A stretch of DNA of 64,000 bases from Quadrisphaera sp. DSM 44207 (GCF_900101335.1 NZ_FNKA01000001.1:372001-436000), one strand, 5' to 3'; positions 36,016-47,920 are shown, numbered from the stretch's first letter. A program made the numbers and translations. Notes: a model not told the origin generated them from the sequence alone.

Positions 36016-37683
36016 CTACATCCGGTCCGGGGCGCTGACGCCGAGCAGCGCCAGCCCGTTGGCCAGCACCGTGCGGGTGGCCTCGTTCAGCCACAGCCGG
36101 GTGCGGTGCACGTCGGTGACCGGCTCCTCGCCCTGGGGGCTGACGCGGCGCTCGTCGTACCACTTGTGGTAGCTGCCCGCGAGGGCCTCCAGGTGGCGGG
36201 CCACCCGGTGCGGCTCGCGCAGCTCCCCGGCCTGCGCGACGACGCGCGGGAACTCGCCGAGCGCCGCGAGCAGCGCCGTCTCGGTGGGGTGGTCCAGCAC
36301 CGAGGGGTCGAAGCCGTCCTCGGTGCGCACGCCGAGGTCGCGGGCGGTGCGGCCGACCCCGGCGGTGCGCGCGTGCGCGTACTGCACGTAGAAGACGGGG
36401 TTGTCGTTGGTGCGCTTGACGAGCAGGTCGAGGTCGACGTCGATGGCCGAGTCGGCCGAGTAGCGCGTGAGCTCGTAGCGGGCGGCGTCCGCCCCGACGG
36501 CGTCGACGAGGTCCTCCATCCTCACGACCGTGCCGGCCCGCTTGCTCATCCGCACCGGCGCGCCGCCGCGCACGAGGTTGACCATCTGGCCGATGAGCAC
36601 CTCCACCACGGCCGGGTCGTCGCCGAACGCGGCGGCCGCCGCCTTCAGCCGCGCGACGTACCCGTGGTGGTCGGCGCCGAGGAGGTAGACGCACAGGTCG
36701 AACCCGCGGGCGCGCTTGTCGCGCAGGTACGCCAGGTCGCCGGCGATGTACGCCGGGGACCCGTCGGACTTGATGACCACCCGGTCCTTGTCGTCGCCGA
36801 ACTCGGTCGAGCGCAGCCACCACGCGCCCTCCGCGGCGTACAGCCGCCCCGAGGCCTTCAGCTCCTCGACGACGCGCTCGACGGCGCCGGAGGCGTGCAG
36901 GGAGTCCTCGTGGAAGTAGACGTCGAAGTCGACGCCGAAGGCGTGCAGGTCGGCCTTGATCTGGTCGAACATCAGCGCCACGCCGCGGGCGCGGAAGACC
37001 TCCAGCGCCTCGTCCTCGGGCAGCGACAGCGGGTCCGCCTCCCCCGCCGCCCGCACGTCGGCCAGCACCCGGGCGGCGATCTCCTCGACGTAGGCGCCGC
37101 CGTAGCCGTCCTCGGGCGCCTCCTGGCCGCGGGCGCGCGCGAGCAGGGAGCGCGCGAACCGGTCGATCTGCGCGCCGTGGTCGTTGAAGTAGTACTCGCG
37201 CGCCACCCGCGCGCCGCAGGCCTCCAGGACGCGCGCCAGGGAGTCCCCCACCGCCGCCCAGCGCGTGCCGCCCAGGTGGATCGGGCCCGTGGGGTTCGCC
37301 GAGACGAACTCGAGGTTCACGGAGCGGCCGGCGGCGGCCTCGCCGCGCCCGTAGGCGGGGCCCGCCTCGACGACGGTGCGCGCCAGCTCCCCCGCCGCGG
37401 CGGCGTCGAGGACGATGTTCAGGAAGCCCGGGCCCGCGACGTCCACGCTCTTGACGCCGGGGACGGCGGACAGGCGGGCCGCGAGCGCGTCGGCGAGCCG
37501 GCGCGGCGGCACGCCCGCGCCCTTGGCCAGCTGCAGCGCGACGTTGGTGGCCCAGTCCCCGTGCTCGCGGTTGCGGGGGCGCTCGATCCGCACCTCGTCC
37601 GGAACGGCGACCGCGAGCTCGCCGGCGTCGACGGCGTCGGTCAGGCAGGCGCGGACGGCTGCAGACAGCTCGGCGGGGGTCAC
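36016..37683 (-). CDS. argS: arginyl-tRNA synthetase
   Basis: A 555-residue class I synthetase. The HIGH-type motif is [20 protein letters not shown] near residue 135, the KMSKS-type motif is [11 protein letters not shown] near 378, the Add-1 domain is N-terminal, and the DALR anticodon domain carries [15 protein letters not shown] 37683 is 6 nt past TACCCT (minus strand, 37695-37690), so the operon mRNA is probably leaderless. First gene of argS-lysA. Confidence 0.96.
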   Translation of the reverse strand: MTPAELSAAVRACLTDAVDAGELAVAVPDEVRIERPRNREHGDWATNVALQLAKGAGVPPRRLADALAARLSAVPGVKSVDVAGPGFLNIVLDAAAAGELARTVVEAGPAYGRGEAAAGRSVNLEFVSANPTGPIHLGGTRWAAVGDSLARVLEACGARVAREYYFNDHGAQIDRFARSLLARARGQEAPEDGYGGAYVEEIAARVLADVRAAGEADPLSLPEDEALEVFRARGVALMFDQIKADLHAFGVDFDVYFHEDSLHASGAVERVVEELKASGRLYAAEGAWWLRSTEFGDDKDRVVIKSDGSPAYIAGDLAYLRDKRARGFDLCVYLLGADHHGYVARLKAAAAAFGDDPAVVEVLIGQMVNLVRGGAPVRMSKRAGTVVRMEDLVDAVGADAARYELTRYSADSAIDVDLDLLVKRTNDNPVFYVQYAHARTAGVGRTARDLGVRTEDGFDPSVLDHPTETALLAALGEFPRVVAQAGELREPHRVARHLEALAGSYHKWYDERRVSPQGEEPVTDVHRTRLWLNEATRTVLANGLALLGVSAPDRM

Positions 37684-37720
37684 CCCCCCAGGGTAATGGC
37701 GCGGCTCCCGCGCCCGGCCG

Positions 37721-38128
37721 TCAGCGCGCGCCCTGCGCCGGGCGCCCGGAGGCCGCGAGGTCCTCGACCACCTCGACCAGGGCGCTGGGGTCGAAGGGCT
37801 TGGACACGAGGGCGTCGATCCCGGCGTCGCGGGCGCGGGCGCGCTGGTGGGCCTGCACGGACGCCGTGACCATCACCACCGGCAGGGTCGCCAGCGCGGG
37901 GTCGCGCCGGATGTCCGCGAGCGTCGTCCAGCCGTCGCGCGGCTCCATCACGGCGTCCATGGTCACGACGTCGGGTCGCGGCAGGGAGGGGTCGCGCAGC
38001 CGCTGCAGGCACGCGTCGCCGTCGGCGGCCTCCTCGACGACGTGCCCCTCCAGCTCGAGGTTGAGGCGGATGAGCATGCGGATCTGCTCGGTGTCGTCGA
38101 CGACGAGGACGCGGACGGGGTCGACCAC
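37721..38128 (-). CDS. single-domain response regulator
   Basis: A 135-residue CheY-like receiver with no output domain: [15 protein letters not shown] (acidic pocket), phospho-acceptor Asp in [13 protein letters not shown], and Lys in [15 protein letters not shown]. It is expected to signal by protein contact. GTG 38128 is 6 nt past TACGCT (minus strand), so it is leaderless. No cognate kinase is adjacent. Confidence 0.85.
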   Translation of the reverse strand: MVDPVRVLVVDDTEQIRMLIRLNLELEGHVVEEAADGDACLQRLRDPSLPRPDVVTMDAVMEPRDGWTTLADIRRDPALATLPVVMVTASVQAHQRARARDAGIDALVSKPFDPSALVEVVEDLAASGRPAQGAR

Positions 38129-38174
38129 GGGGCCAGCGTAGGGCCCGGACGGAGGTGGGGGCCCGGACGACGAC

Positions 38175-38205
38175 GGGCCGGTCGCGGCTGTGTCGCGACC
38201 GGCCC
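38175..38205 (-). terminator. hairpin after tRNA-Arg
   Basis: 12-bp stem GGGCCGGTCGCG/CGCGACCGGCCC with a 7-nt loop, 6 nt after the tRNA-Arg 3' end on the minus strand. No T tract. Confidence 0.6.
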
Positions 38206-38211
38206 TGCGCG

Positions 38212-38283
38212 TGCCCCCGGCAGGATTCGAACCTGCGCACCCGCCTCCGGAGGGCGGTGCTCTATCCCCTGAGCTACGGGGGC
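38212..38283 (-). tRNA. tRNA-Arg (CCG)
   Basis: Minus-strand cloverleaf: acceptor GCCCCCG/CGGGGGC, anticodon stem CGCCC/GGGCG with loop TCCGGAG giving CCG, T arm GCAGGTTCGAATCCTGC, discriminator A. CCA is not encoded. Confidence 0.95.
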
Positions 38284-38383
38284 CGACCGCGCCGACGCGC
38301 GGCACGGGCGCGGTCGCGACTCTAGCAGCGCCCCGGCGGCGGCCGTGACCCGCTCGCCCGCCCCCGACCGGGCCCGGTCGGGC

Positions 38384-40210
38384 TCAGTCGGCCTCGGCGA
38401 ACTCCCAGTGCCACGGCTCGTAGGGGCCGGAGCCGCTCTTGCGCGCCCACTCGGGGTTGTCCCAGCCGTAGGCGGGCGCGTGCTCGCGCAGCCAGTCGTA
38501 GTGCTCGTCGGAGTCCTCGACGCCGCCGCCGAGGTCGACCGCCAGGCCCCAGCCGTGCTCGCTGGTGCCCGGGCGCGCGGCCAGGTTCGGCTTGCTCCGC
38601 TTGACCGCCACCTGCGCGGCGTAGGAGCGGTAGGAGTCGGTCAGCGACAGGTCCTCGCCGAACTGGGCGCGGAAGGCCAGGTTGAGCCGGGCCAGGCTGA
38701 CGGCGGCGTCGGCGCGCAGCATGTGCCCGGACTCCCACAGCGAGCACAGCTCCTCGGTGTCGAGGCGCCCGTTGGCGGCGTCCTCGGAGCCCTCCGGCAC
38801 CACGCCGGTGCACCCCTGCGTCAGCTCCGCGACGGCCTGGCGCTCGGCCTCGGCGGCCGCGGCGGCGGCCGCCTCCGCGGCCTGGCGCTCCTCCAGCAGC
38901 TTGCGCTCGGCGGCGCGGCTGGCCTGGTCGGCCTCGGCGCGGGCGCGGGCCATCGCGGCGGCGTCGGGCAGCTCGAGGTCGGCCGACAGCGGCGCGGTGG
39001 CCGCGACCTCCACCGCCGGGACGTCGCTGACCTCCTCCAGCGCCACGGTGGTCGCCACCGGGGTCCGGGGAGCGACGGCGGTGCGGGTCGTGCTCGTGGT
39101 GTCGGCCTCGGCGCTGCCGGCGCCGACGTCGGCGACGAGCGGCGCGACGAGGGTGGCCAGGCCCAGGACGCCGGCCACGCCGACCTGCGGGATGGCAGGC
39201 AGGCCCGTGCGGGTGGGGGTGCGGTGGTGCCCGCGGCCGCGGGCCGGGGAGAACGCGGCGCCGCTGTGGCGCCGGCGCAGCAGCCCGCCGCGCCCGGCCG
39301 CCTCGGGCGCGCGCTCGGGCACGCGCTCGGTGGGCGCGGCCTCGTAGACCGGCGGCAGCGTGACGGTCGAGATCGCGACGCCGTCGACGGACCCCGCCGG
39401 CACCGGCCGGGAGCTGGGGACCACCGGCGCAGGCACCGCCGCCCGGGGGGCCGTGCGGGGGGCCGTGCGGGGGGCCGGGCGGAGGGCCGTGCGGGATGCC
39501 GTGCGGACCGCCGTGGCCGGGCGCGCGCTCGGGACGGCGGCGGTCGCAGCGGCCGCGGGGACCGCGGGCAGCGGCGCCGTCGTTCCGGGGGCGGCTGCCG
39601 TCGCGCTCGCGGGAGCGGGGACCGGCGCGGTCGCGGGCGCGGCCGCGACGACGGCGGGTGCGGGGTCGGGTGCGGGCTCCGGCGCGGCCGCCGCGGCCTG
39701 GGCGCGCAGGGCGCGGCGGCCGCCGGGCCGGGGCCCGACGCTGGCGGTGGGCGCCGTCGCGTCGACCGGCCCGGCAGCGCGGCGGCGGGCCCGGGCAGGG
39801 GCCTGCTCCGGCGCCGGGGGCGCGGACGGCGCAGGCGCACCGGCCGGCGGGGGCGCCGCGGCGGACGCCGCCGCCAGCAGCGAGGTCGCGTCGACGGGAC
39901 GGTCGGCGCGACGGCGCCCGGAGCGCACGGCCGGGGCAGCAGGCGCCGCCGGAGCGGCAGCCGCGGCCGGGGCAGCAGGCGCGGCCGGGCCGGCCGCGGC
40001 GGGGACCACCGGGACGACGGGAACGCCCAGCACGGGGAGAACGGGACCCGTGGTGTGGTCGCCGGCCGAGGAGCGGGCCGGCGCCGCGGCCCAGCCGGCG
40101 CGGGCGCGCAGCCCCTCCTCCCAGGTGGTCAGGGGCTGCAGCCGCGCACTCCCGGCCGGCTCCCCGACGAGCGGTTCGTCGACGGTCCCAGCTGCGCGAT
40201 GCGACGGCAC
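38384..40210 (-). CDS. membrane-anchored M15 D-Ala-D-Ala carboxypeptidase-like protein
   Basis: A 608-residue protein. The C-terminal 150 residues are a VanY/M15 peptidase: LTDSYRSYAAQVAVKRSKP, the zinc motif TSEHGWGLAVDLGG (His and Asp) and the second His in YEPWHWEFAEAD. Before it lies a helical Ala/Glu/Arg coiled region. A single internal membrane helix (VGVAGVLGLATLVAPLVADV, near residue 345) is preceded by a basic stretch. The first 340 residues are an Ala/Pro/Arg-rich low-complexity segment with repeated PVDAT and RTAP units, and would be cytoplasmic. GTG 40210 follows GGGAGGG. It probably trims peptidoglycan stem peptides. Confidence 0.85.
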   Translation of the reverse strand: MPSHRAAGTVDEPLVGEPAGSARLQPLTTWEEGLRARAGWAAAPARSSAGDHTTGPVLPVLGVPVVPVVPAAAGPAAPAAPAAAAAPAAPAAPAVRSGRRRADRPVDATSLLAAASAAAPPPAGAPAPSAPPAPEQAPARARRRAAGPVDATAPTASVGPRPGGRRALRAQAAAAAPEPAPDPAPAVVAAAPATAPVPAPASATAAAPGTTAPLPAVPAAAATAAVPSARPATAVRTASRTALRPAPRTAPRTAPRAAVPAPVVPSSRPVPAGSVDGVAISTVTLPPVYEAAPTERVPERAPEAAGRGGLLRRRHSGAAFSPARGRGHHRTPTRTGLPAIPQVGVAGVLGLATLVAPLVADVGAGSAEADTTSTTRTAVAPRTPVATTVALEEVSDVPAVEVAATAPLSADLELPDAAAMARARAEADQASRAAERKLLEERQAAEAAAAAAAEAERQAVAELTQGCTGVVPEGSEDAANGRLDTEELCSLWESGHMLRADAAVSLARLNLAFRAQFGEDLSLTDSYRSYAAQVAVKRSKPNLAARPGTSEHGWGLAVDLGGGVEDSDEHYDWLREHAPAYGWDNPEWARKSGSGPYEPWHWEFAEAD

Positions 40211-40434
40211 GAGGCACCCTCCCGGAGCGGGTCTAATAGGGGTCGAACGGGGTCGGTCTCCGCCCTGCGGGCGGCCCCGCGCCGCCGTTCTCCCGGCGCC
40301 GAGGAGTTCCCACCATAGGGACGCGAAGGTGCCGGGTCCGGGACTTCCGCGCTTTTGTGGACGGCGAGTTCCACGAATGTCATTCCTGGTCGGGAGAATG
40401 TCCGGCGGTGTCCGTTCCCTCCCGCCCGGCGCGT
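40211..40434. other. leader/intergenic region upstream of the M15 peptidase
   Basis: A 224-bp same-strand gap between guaB1-like and the peptidase. It holds a CCGCCC/GGGCGG hairpin near 40260 and a possible -10 (TATTAG, minus strand, about 25 nt before the GTG). Peptidoglycan hydrolase genes in actinobacteria often have a c-di-AMP riboswitch, but I could not match its conserved core here. Confidence 0.35.
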
Positions 40435-41934
<1,500 letters not shown>

Positions 41935-41993
41935 TCACACCGGTGCGGGGGTGCGGGACGCTCGGGAAGCCCGTCGGGCGCCCGTGGGCGAGA

Positions 41994-41999
41994 TAGGGT
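41994..41999 (+). promoter_or_regulatory. candidate -10 box for kgd
   Basis: TAGGGT about 70 nt upstream of the kgd ATG, in the divergent gap to guaB1. The spacing implies a leadered transcript, unlike many genes here. Confidence 0.35.
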
Positions 42000-42070
42000 T
42001 CTGGGCGGCGAACGAGCGTCGCGGAGCAGCGTCGCGGGACCGTGGAAGTGGAAGAAGGCGAACACCCGCC

Positions 42071-45000
42071 ATGACCCAGACCCCCACCACCGGCAGCTCG
42101 CAGCAGGGCCCGGGCACCGACCCGGCCGCTGAGTTCGGGGCGAACGACTGGCTGGTCGAGGACCTGTACCAGCAGTACCTCAAGGACAGGGAGTCGGTGG
42201 ACCCCGCCTGGTGGGACTACTTCGCCAAGCACTCCCCCGGCAGCCGCGGGGACGACGGCGGCTCAGGCTCCGGCGACGGCGCACAGCCCCGGGCCCAGCA
42301 GCCCCGGGCCCAGCAGCCCCCGGCCCAGCGGAGCTCGGCCCAGCCCTCCCCACAGGCCGCCCCGCGCCCGGCCCCCGCTCCCGCGCCGGCTCCCCGGGCC
42401 GCGGCGCCGACGGCCCCGGCCGGCTCCCCCGCGGCCTCCTCCGGCGCCGAGGGCGTCCCGGTGCCGGCCGAGCGCCGCCCCCAGCCGCGCGACCTGCCGG
42501 CCACCTCCCCCGCCGCCCGCGCGGGCACGTCCTCGACCACCGGGAAGCCCGCGGCGGCCGCGCCCTCGGCCCGGACCGCGCCGCCCGCGCCCGCCGCACC
42601 GGCCGCGCCGAGCGCCCCGGCCCGCGGCGGGCGGGGCCCCGCCGAGGACGCCGAGGCCGCGGACGCCGCGCAGGTCGAGCGCCTGCGCGGCCCGGCGGCG
42701 CGCGTGGTGGCCAACATGGAGGCCAGCCTCGCGGTGCCCACCGCCACCAGCGTGCGCGCGGTGCCGGCGAAGCTGCTCGTCGACAACCGCATCGTCATCA
42801 ACAACCACCTCAAGCGCGCCCGCGGCGGCAAGGTCTCCTTCACCCACCTCATCGGCTTCGCGGTCGTCGAGGCGCTGCGCGACATGCCGGAGATGAACTG
42901 GGCGTACACCGAGGTCGACGGCAGGCCCGGCGTCGTCAGGCCCCAGCACGTCAACTTCGGCCTGGCGATCGACCTGCCCGGCAAGGACGGCACCCGCCAG
43001 CTGCTCGTGCCGAGCATCAAGGCCGCCGAGGAGATGGACTTCGCCCACTTCTGGGCCGCCTACGAGGACCTCGTGCGCCGCGCGCGCTCCGGCAGGCTCG
43101 GCGTGCCGGACTTCGCCGGCACCACCATCAGCCTGACCAACCCCGGCACGATCGGCACGGTGCACTCGGTGCCGCGCCTGGTGGCCGGCCAGGGCACGAT
43201 CATCGGCGTCGGGGCCATGGAGTACCCGGCGGAGTACCAGGGCGCCTCGGCGGAGACCCTCGCGCGCCTGGCGGTCAGCAAGGTCATGACGCTGACGTCC
43301 ACCTACGACCACCGCATCATCCAGGGCGCGCAGTCCGGTGAGTTCCTGCGGCTGGTGCACACCAAGCTGCTCGGCCAGGACGGCTTCTACGACCGCGTCT
43401 TCGCGGCGCTGCGCATCCCGTACGAGCCGGTGCGGTGGGTGCAGGACATCTCCGTCTCCCACGACGACGAGATCGGCAAGACCGCGCGCGTGGTGGAGCT
43501 CATCCACGCCTACCGGGTGCGCGGGCACCTGATGGCCGACACCGACCCGCTGGAGTACCGCCAGCGGCGCCACCCGGACCTCGACGTCCAGACCCACGGG
43601 CTGACCCTGTGGGACCTGGACCGCGAGTTCCCCACCGGCGGCTTCGGCGGGCGGCCGATGATGCTGCTGCGCGACATCCTCGGCGTGCTGCGCGACTCCT
43701 ACTGCCGCACCGTCGGCATCGAGTACATGCACATCCAGGACCCGGTGCAGCGGCGCTGGATCCAGGAGCGGGTCGAGCGGCGCTACAGCCCGCTCTCGCG
43801 CGAGGAGCACCTGCGGGTGCTGCGGCGCCTGAACGCCGCCGAGGCGTTCGAGACCTTCCTGCAGACCAAGTTCGTCGGGCAGAAGCGGTTCAGCCTCGAG
43901 GGCGGGGAGAGCGTCATCCCGCTGCTGGACGCGGTGCTCTCCGACGCCGCGCACGCCGGCCTCGACGAGGTCGCCATCGGCATGCCCCACCGCGGGCGGC
44001 TGAACGTCCTGGCCAACATCGCCGGCAAGAGCTACGGGCAGATCTTCCGCGAGTTCGAGGGCACCCAGGACCCGCGCAGCGTGCAGGGCTCCGGCGACGT
44101 GAAGTACCACCTCGGCACCGAGGGCACCTTCACCGCCGAGGACGGCGCCACGACCAAGGTGTACCTGGCCGCCAACCCCTCCCACCTAGAGGCGGTCGAC
44201 CCGGTGCTCGAGGGCGTCGTGCGCGCCAAGCAGGACCGCATCAACCTGGGCGGGTCCAGCTACCCCGTGCTGCCCGTGCTGCTGCACGGGGACGCGGCGT
44301 TCGCCGGGCAGGGCGTGGTCGCGGAGACGCTGAACCTGTCCCAGCTGCGCGGGTACCGCACCGGCGGCACCGTCCACGTGGTGATCAACAACCAGGTCGG
44401 GTTCACCACCGCCCCGGCGTCCTCGCGCTCGTCGTTCTACTCCACGGACGTGGCGCGGATGGTCCAGGCGCCGATCTTCCACGTCAACGGCGACGACCCG
44501 GAGGCCTGCGTGCGGGTCGCCCGGCTGGCGTTCGAGTTCCGCCAGGAGTTCGCCAAGGACGTCGTCGTCGACATGGTCTGCTACCGGCGCCGCGGCCACA
44601 ACGAGGGCGACGACCCGTCGATGACGCAGCCGCTGATGTACAACCTCATCGAGGCCAAGCGCAGCGTGCGCAAGCTGTACGCGGAGGCCCTCATCGGCCG
44701 CGGGGACATCACGGCGGAGGAGGCCGAGGCGGTCGTCGAGGACTACCGCCAGCAGCTCGAGCGCGTCTTCGCCGAGACCCGCGACACCGGCTCCGGTGCC
44801 CCGCGGGGCACCACCGCGGGCCTGGACCGGCCGGCGTCCCAGCAGGACGACTCGGTCGCCGACCCGGTGGACACCGCGGTCGGCGCCGACGTCGTCGCCC
44901 GCATCGGCCAGGCCCACACCTCCCCGCCGGACGGCTTCACGGTGCACCCGAAGCTGCGGCCGCTGCTGGAGCGGCGGGCGCAGATGTCCCGCGAGGGCGG

Positions 45001-46039
45001 CATCGACTGGGCGTACGGGGAGCTGCTGGCCATGGGCTCGCTGCTCCTGGAGGGCCGCCCGGTGCGCCTGGCCGGGCAGGACAGCCGCCGCGGCACCTTC
45101 GTGCAGCGGCACGCGGTGCTCACCGACCGGGTCACCGGCGAGGAGTGGACCCCGCTGCTGTACCTGGCCCCCGACCAGGCGCGGTTCTGGGTCTACGACT
45201 CGCTGCTGTCCGAGTTCGCGGCGATGGGCTTCGAGTACGGCTACAGCGTCGAGCGCCCGGACGCGCTGGTGCTGTGGGAGGCGCAGTTCGGGGACTTCGC
45301 GCCCGGCGCGCAGACGATCATCGACGAGTTCATCGCCTCCTCCGAGCAGAAGTGGGCGCAGCGCTCCTCCGTCGTCCTGCTGCTGCCGCACGGCTACGAG
45401 GGGCAGGGCCCGGACCACTCCTCCGCCCGCATCGAGCGGTTCCTGCAGCTGTGCGCGGAGCAGAACATGACGGTCGCCATGCCGTCGACGCCGGCGTCGT
45501 ACTTCCACCTGCTGCGCCGCCAGGCGCACGCGCGGCCGCGCCGTCCGCTGGTGGTGTTCACGCCCAAGTCGATGCTGCGCCTGAAGGCCGCGTCCTCGGG
45601 CCTGGAGGAGTTCACCAGCGGCGGCTTCCGGCCCGTGCTGCCCGACCCGGCGCTGGCCGCGGGCGGCCTCGACGCCGGGTCGGTGGACCGCGTCCTGGTC
45701 TGCTCGGGCAAGGTCTCCTACGACCTGCTGGCCGCGCGCGAGGCGGCCGGGGACCGGCGCACCGCCGTGGTGCGCCTGGAGCAGCTGTACCCGGTGGACG
45801 GCGCGGGCCTGCGCGAGGCGCTGTCCGCCTACCCCGAGGACGCCGAGCTGGTGTGGGTCCAGGAGGAGCCCGCCAACCAGGGCGCGTGGCCGTTCCTCGG
45901 CTACGCGCTGCCCGAGGTCCTCGGCGAGCGCCGCGTGCGCCGGATCAGCCGGCCGGCGTCGGCCTCGCCGGCGGCCGGCTCCGCCAAGGCCCACCAGGCG
46001 GAGCAGGAGCGGCTGGTCCTCCAGGCGCTGGCCCGGTGA
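42071..46039 (+). CDS. kgd: multifunctional 2-oxoglutarate metabolism enzyme
   Basis: A 1322-residue fusion (mycobacterial Kgd is about 1230). It has an N-terminal E1-type helix ([20 protein letters not shown]) and an Ala/Pro/Gln linker of about 140 residues with [17 protein letters not shown] repeats. An E2-like acyltransferase domain follows with catalytic His in [16 protein letters not shown] near residue 411, then the ThDP-dependent E1 ([49 protein letters not shown]). It can act as 2-oxoglutarate decarboxylase, carboligase or the E1/E2 part of the oxoglutarate dehydrogenase complex in the TCA cycle. No lipoyl domain is present, as in the family. Regulation by a GarA-like FHA protein is known in relatives. 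Confidence 0.96.
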   Translation: MTQTPTTGSSQQGPGTDPAAEFGANDWLVEDLYQQYLKDRESVDPAWWDYFAKHSPGSRGDDGGSGSGDGAQPRAQQPRAQQPPAQRSSAQPSPQAAPRPAPAPAPAPRAAAPTAPAGSPAASSGAEGVPVPAERRPQPRDLPATSPAARAGTSSTTGKPAAAAPSARTAPPAPAAPAAPSAPARGGRGPAEDAEAADAAQVERLRGPAARVVANMEASLAVPTATSVRAVPAKLLVDNRIVINNHLKRARGGKVSFTHLIGFAVVEALRDMPEMNWAYTEVDGRPGVVRPQHVNFGLAIDLPGKDGTRQLLVPSIKAAEEMDFAHFWAAYEDLVRRARSGRLGVPDFAGTTISLTNPGTIGTVHSVPRLVAGQGTIIGVGAMEYPAEYQGASAETLARLAVSKVMTLTSTYDHRIIQGAQSGEFLRLVHTKLLGQDGFYDRVFAALRIPYEPVRWVQDISVSHDDEIGKTARVVELIHAYRVRGHLMADTDPLEYRQRRHPDLDVQTHGLTLWDLDREFPTGGFGGRPMMLLRDILGVLRDSYCRTVGIEYMHIQDPVQRRWIQERVERRYSPLSREEHLRVLRRLNAAEAFETFLQTKFVGQKRFSLEGGESVIPLLDAVLSDAAHAGLDEVAIGMPHRGRLNVLANIAGKSYGQIFREFEGTQDPRSVQGSGDVKYHLGTEGTFTAEDGATTKVYLAANPSHLEAVDPVLEGVVRAKQDRINLGGSSYPVLPVLLHGDAAFAGQGVVAETLNLSQLRGYRTGGTVHVVINNQVGFTTAPASSRSSFYSTDVARMVQAPIFHVNGDDPEACVRVARLAFEFRQEFAKDVVVDMVCYRRRGHNEGDDPSMTQPLMYNLIEAKRSVRKLYAEALIGRGDITAEEAEAVVEDYRQQLERVFAETRDTGSGAPRGTTAGLDRPASQQDDSVADPVDTAVGADVVARIGQAHTSPPDGFTVHPKLRPLLERRAQMSREGGIDWAYGELLAMGSLLLEGRPVRLAGQDSRRGTFVQRHAVLTDRVTGEEWTPLLYLAPDQARFWVYDSLLSEFAAMGFEYGYSVERPDALVLWEAQFGDFAPGAQTIIDEFIASSEQKWAQRSSVVLLLPHGYEGQGPDHSSARIERFLQLCAEQNMTVAMPSTPASYFHLLRRQAHARPRRPLVVFTPKSMLRLKAASSGLEEFTSGGFRPVLPDPALAAGGLDAGSVDRVLVCSGKVSYDLLAAREAAGDRRTAVVRLEQLYPVDGAGLREALSAYPEDAELVWVQEEPANQGAWPFLGYALPEVLGERRVRRISRPASASPAAGSAKAHQAEQERLVLQALAR

Positions 46040-46040
46040 G

Positions 46041-46646
46041 GTGAACCGCTCTCCCCTGAGGGTCTGCGTCGTCGGCGACGACCTGGTCGCAGGGGTCGGC
46101 GACCCGCGCTCGCTCGGCTGGGTGGGCCGGGTCGCCGCCCGCACCCGCACCGAGCAGGGCGCACCGGCGGCGTCCGTGCTGCCGCTCGGGGTGCCGGGCG
46201 AGGGCACGGCCGCGCTGCGCGAGCGCTGGCAGCCCGAGGTCGCGCGCCGCCGCTCCGGCGGGGACGACCGCCTCGTCGTCGGCCTCGGCTGCGTCGACGC
46301 CGTCCAGGGCACGTCCCTGGCGCGCAGCCGCCTGAACCTCGCCGACGTCCTGGACGACGCGGCGCGTGCCGCGCTGCCGGCGTTCGTCGTCGGGCCCCCG
46401 CCGCCGGCGGACCCGTCCCTGCAGGCCGCGGTGGGCGAGCTGGACGGCGGGTGGGCGGACGTCGCCGCGCGCCGCGGCGTGCCCTACGTGGACTGCTTCG
46501 CGCCGCTGCTCGACCACGAGGCCTGGCACGCGGACCTCGCGGTCGGCGACGGCGTGCACCCGGGCCAGGCGGGCTACGGGCTGCTGGCCTGGCTCGTGCT
46601 GCACGGCGGCTGGCACCCCTGGCTGGGCCTGCAGCCGCCGGTGTGA
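46041..46646 (+). CDS. GDSL-like SGNH hydrolase
   Basis: A 201-residue cytosolic SGNH-fold protein beginning 1 nt after the kgd stop, so probably co-transcribed. Block I is altered: CVVGDDLVAGVGDPRSLGW carries Asp where the nucleophilic Ser normally stands (GDS to GDD). The block V Asp-x-x-His is kept in VGDGVHPGQAGYGLLA. The Ser change may make it a non-classical or inactive member. No signal peptide. Confidence 0.8.
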   Translation: MNRSPLRVCVVGDDLVAGVGDPRSLGWVGRVAARTRTEQGAPAASVLPLGVPGEGTAALRERWQPEVARRRSGGDDRLVVGLGCVDAVQGTSLARSRLNLADVLDDAARAALPAFVVGPPPPADPSLQAAVGELDGGWADVAARRGVPYVDCFAPLLDHEAWHADLAVGDGVHPGQAGYGLLAWLVLHGGWHPWLGLQPPV

Positions 46647-46652
46647 GCCGCC

Positions 46653-46667
46653 GGCCCGAGCCGCTCG
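46653..46667. terminator. short bidirectional hairpin
   Basis: CCCGAG-CCG-CTCGGG between convergent genes. No T tract. Confidence 0.45.
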
Positions 46668-46671
46668 GGGC

Positions 46672-47655
46672 TCAGACGGTCAGCACGACCTTGCCGAAGA
46701 CGTCGCCGCGCTGCAGGCGCCGCAGGCCCTCGGCGGCCTGCGCCAGCGGCAGCACGGAGTCGATCACCGGGCGCACCCCGGTGGCGGCGCACAGGCGCAC
46801 GAGCCGGTCGAGCTCGACCCGGCTGCCCATGGTCGACCCGACCACGCGCAGCTGCGCGAAGAAGACCCGGGTCAGCTCCGCCGGCGGGGCGTCCCCGGAC
46901 GTCGCGCCGCAGACGACGACGGTGCCGCCCGGGCGCAGGGCGCGCAGGGAGTGGGCCCACGTGGCGTGCCCGACGCTCTCGAGCACGGCGTCGACGCGCT
47001 CGGGCAGCCGCTCACCGGCCGCGAAGGCGGCCGACGCGCCCAGGGCGAGGGCGCGCTCGCGCTTGGCCTCGTCGCGGCTCGTCACCCACACGCGCAGCCC
47101 GGCCGCGGCGCCGAGCACCACGGCGGCCGTCGCGACGCCGCCGCCCGCCCCCTGCACCAGCACCGTGTCGCCGGGGTGCACGCCGGCGCGGGTGAACAGC
47201 ATCCGGTAGGCCGTCAGCCACGCGGTGGGCAGGCAGGCGGCCTCCTCGAAGGTCAGCTCCGCCGGCTTGGGCACGAGGTTGCGCGCGGGCACCCACACCT
47301 GCTCGGCGAGGGTGCCGGGGTGGCGCTCGGAGAGCAGCGAGCGGCGCGGGTCCTCCGTCTCCTCCCCCGCCCAGGCCGGGTCGGAGACGACGGCGTGCAC
47401 GAGCACCTCGCGGCCCTGCTCGTCCACGCCCGCCCCGTCGCAGCCGAGGACCATCGGCAGCCGCTCGGCGGGCAGGCCGACGCCGCGCAGGCTCCACAGG
47501 TCGTGGTGGTTCAGGCTCGCCGCGCGCAGGCGCACCCGCACCCACCCCGGCGGCGGGCCCCCGGGCGCGCCGGGCTCCGGGGCGGGCGCGTCGCCCACCT
47601 CCAGGGCGGCGAGGGGGTCGTGCGGGTCGGCGCGGACAGCGCGGGCGGCGAGCAC
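46672..47655 (-). CDS. zinc-type alcohol dehydrogenase/quinone oxidoreductase family protein
   Basis: A 327-residue MDR-superfamily reductase. The GroES-like N-domain has SLNHHDLWSLRGVG and LGCDGAGVDEQGREVL. The Rossmann motif is VLVQGAGGGVATAAVVLG near residue 170. A structural-zinc four-Cys loop is not seen, so it may be a quinone-oxidoreductase-type enzyme using NADPH. GTG 47655 is 6 nt past TAGCCT (minus strand), leaderless. Substrate unknown. Confidence 0.85.
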   Translation of the reverse strand: MLAARAVRADPHDPLAALEVGDAPAPEPGAPGGPPPGWVRVRLRAASLNHHDLWSLRGVGLPAERLPMVLGCDGAGVDEQGREVLVHAVVSDPAWAGEETEDPRRSLLSERHPGTLAEQVWVPARNLVPKPAELTFEEAACLPTAWLTAYRMLFTRAGVHPGDTVLVQGAGGGVATAAVVLGAAAGLRVWVTSRDEAKRERALALGASAAFAAGERLPERVDAVLESVGHATWAHSLRALRPGGTVVVCGATSGDAPPAELTRVFFAQLRVVGSTMGSRVELDRLVRLCAATGVRPVIDSVLPLAQAAEGLRRLQRGDVFGKVVLTV

Positions 47656-47718
47656 CGCTCGAGGCTAGTGTTCAGCGCAGCGGGGGGCGAGGGCGCCGTC
47701 CGCCCCGAGGAGGTCGCC

Positions 47719-47901
47719 GTGAGCGAGGACCCAGGACCCGACCCGACCACCGCCCCGCCGCCGCAGGGCAGCCAGAACCCCGGTGTCTCCGAGGCGGGCA
47801 GCGAGACCGCGCCGCCGCCGCAGGGGTCGCAGAACCCCGCGGGCGACGCGGACGAGGCCCCCCCGCCGAAGGGGTCGTCCAACCCCGGCCCGGCCCTCTA
47901 G
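47719..47901 (+). CDS. 60-residue proline-rich triple-repeat protein
   Basis: GTG 47719 follows GAGGAGG at 6 nt. The protein is almost wholly three repeats: TAPPPQGSQNPG, TAPPPQGSQNPA and EAPPPKGSSNPG, joined by acidic spacers (VSEAGSE and GDAD). It has no signal peptide, Cys or hydrophobic segment and should be disordered. The function is unknown. Repeats of a short core separated by acidic linkers recall multi-core precursor peptides or proline-rich docking baits, but no modifying enzyme is adjacent. It is divergent from the reductase and convergent with BrkB. Confidence 0.65.
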   Translation: MSEDPGPDPTTAPPPQGSQNPGVSEAGSETAPPPQGSQNPAGDADEAPPPKGSSNPGPAL

Positions 47902-47920
47902 CCCGGCCCCGCAGCCCGGG

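Noticed and set aside
40211-40434. c-di-AMP (ydaO-type) riboswitch upstream of the peptidoglycan peptidase
   Set aside because: Expected from the gene type, but the conserved riboswitch core could not be found; a covariance-model search would decide.
42263-46312. Two long minus-strand frames (640 and 708 codons) opposite kgd
   Set aside because: Antisense shadows of a highly conserved enzyme; composition is His/Arg/Leu-rich without motifs.
47719-47901. Calling the triple-repeat protein a RiPP precursor
   Set aside because: No modification enzyme, protease or leader-like region is recognised nearby; left as an open possibility only.
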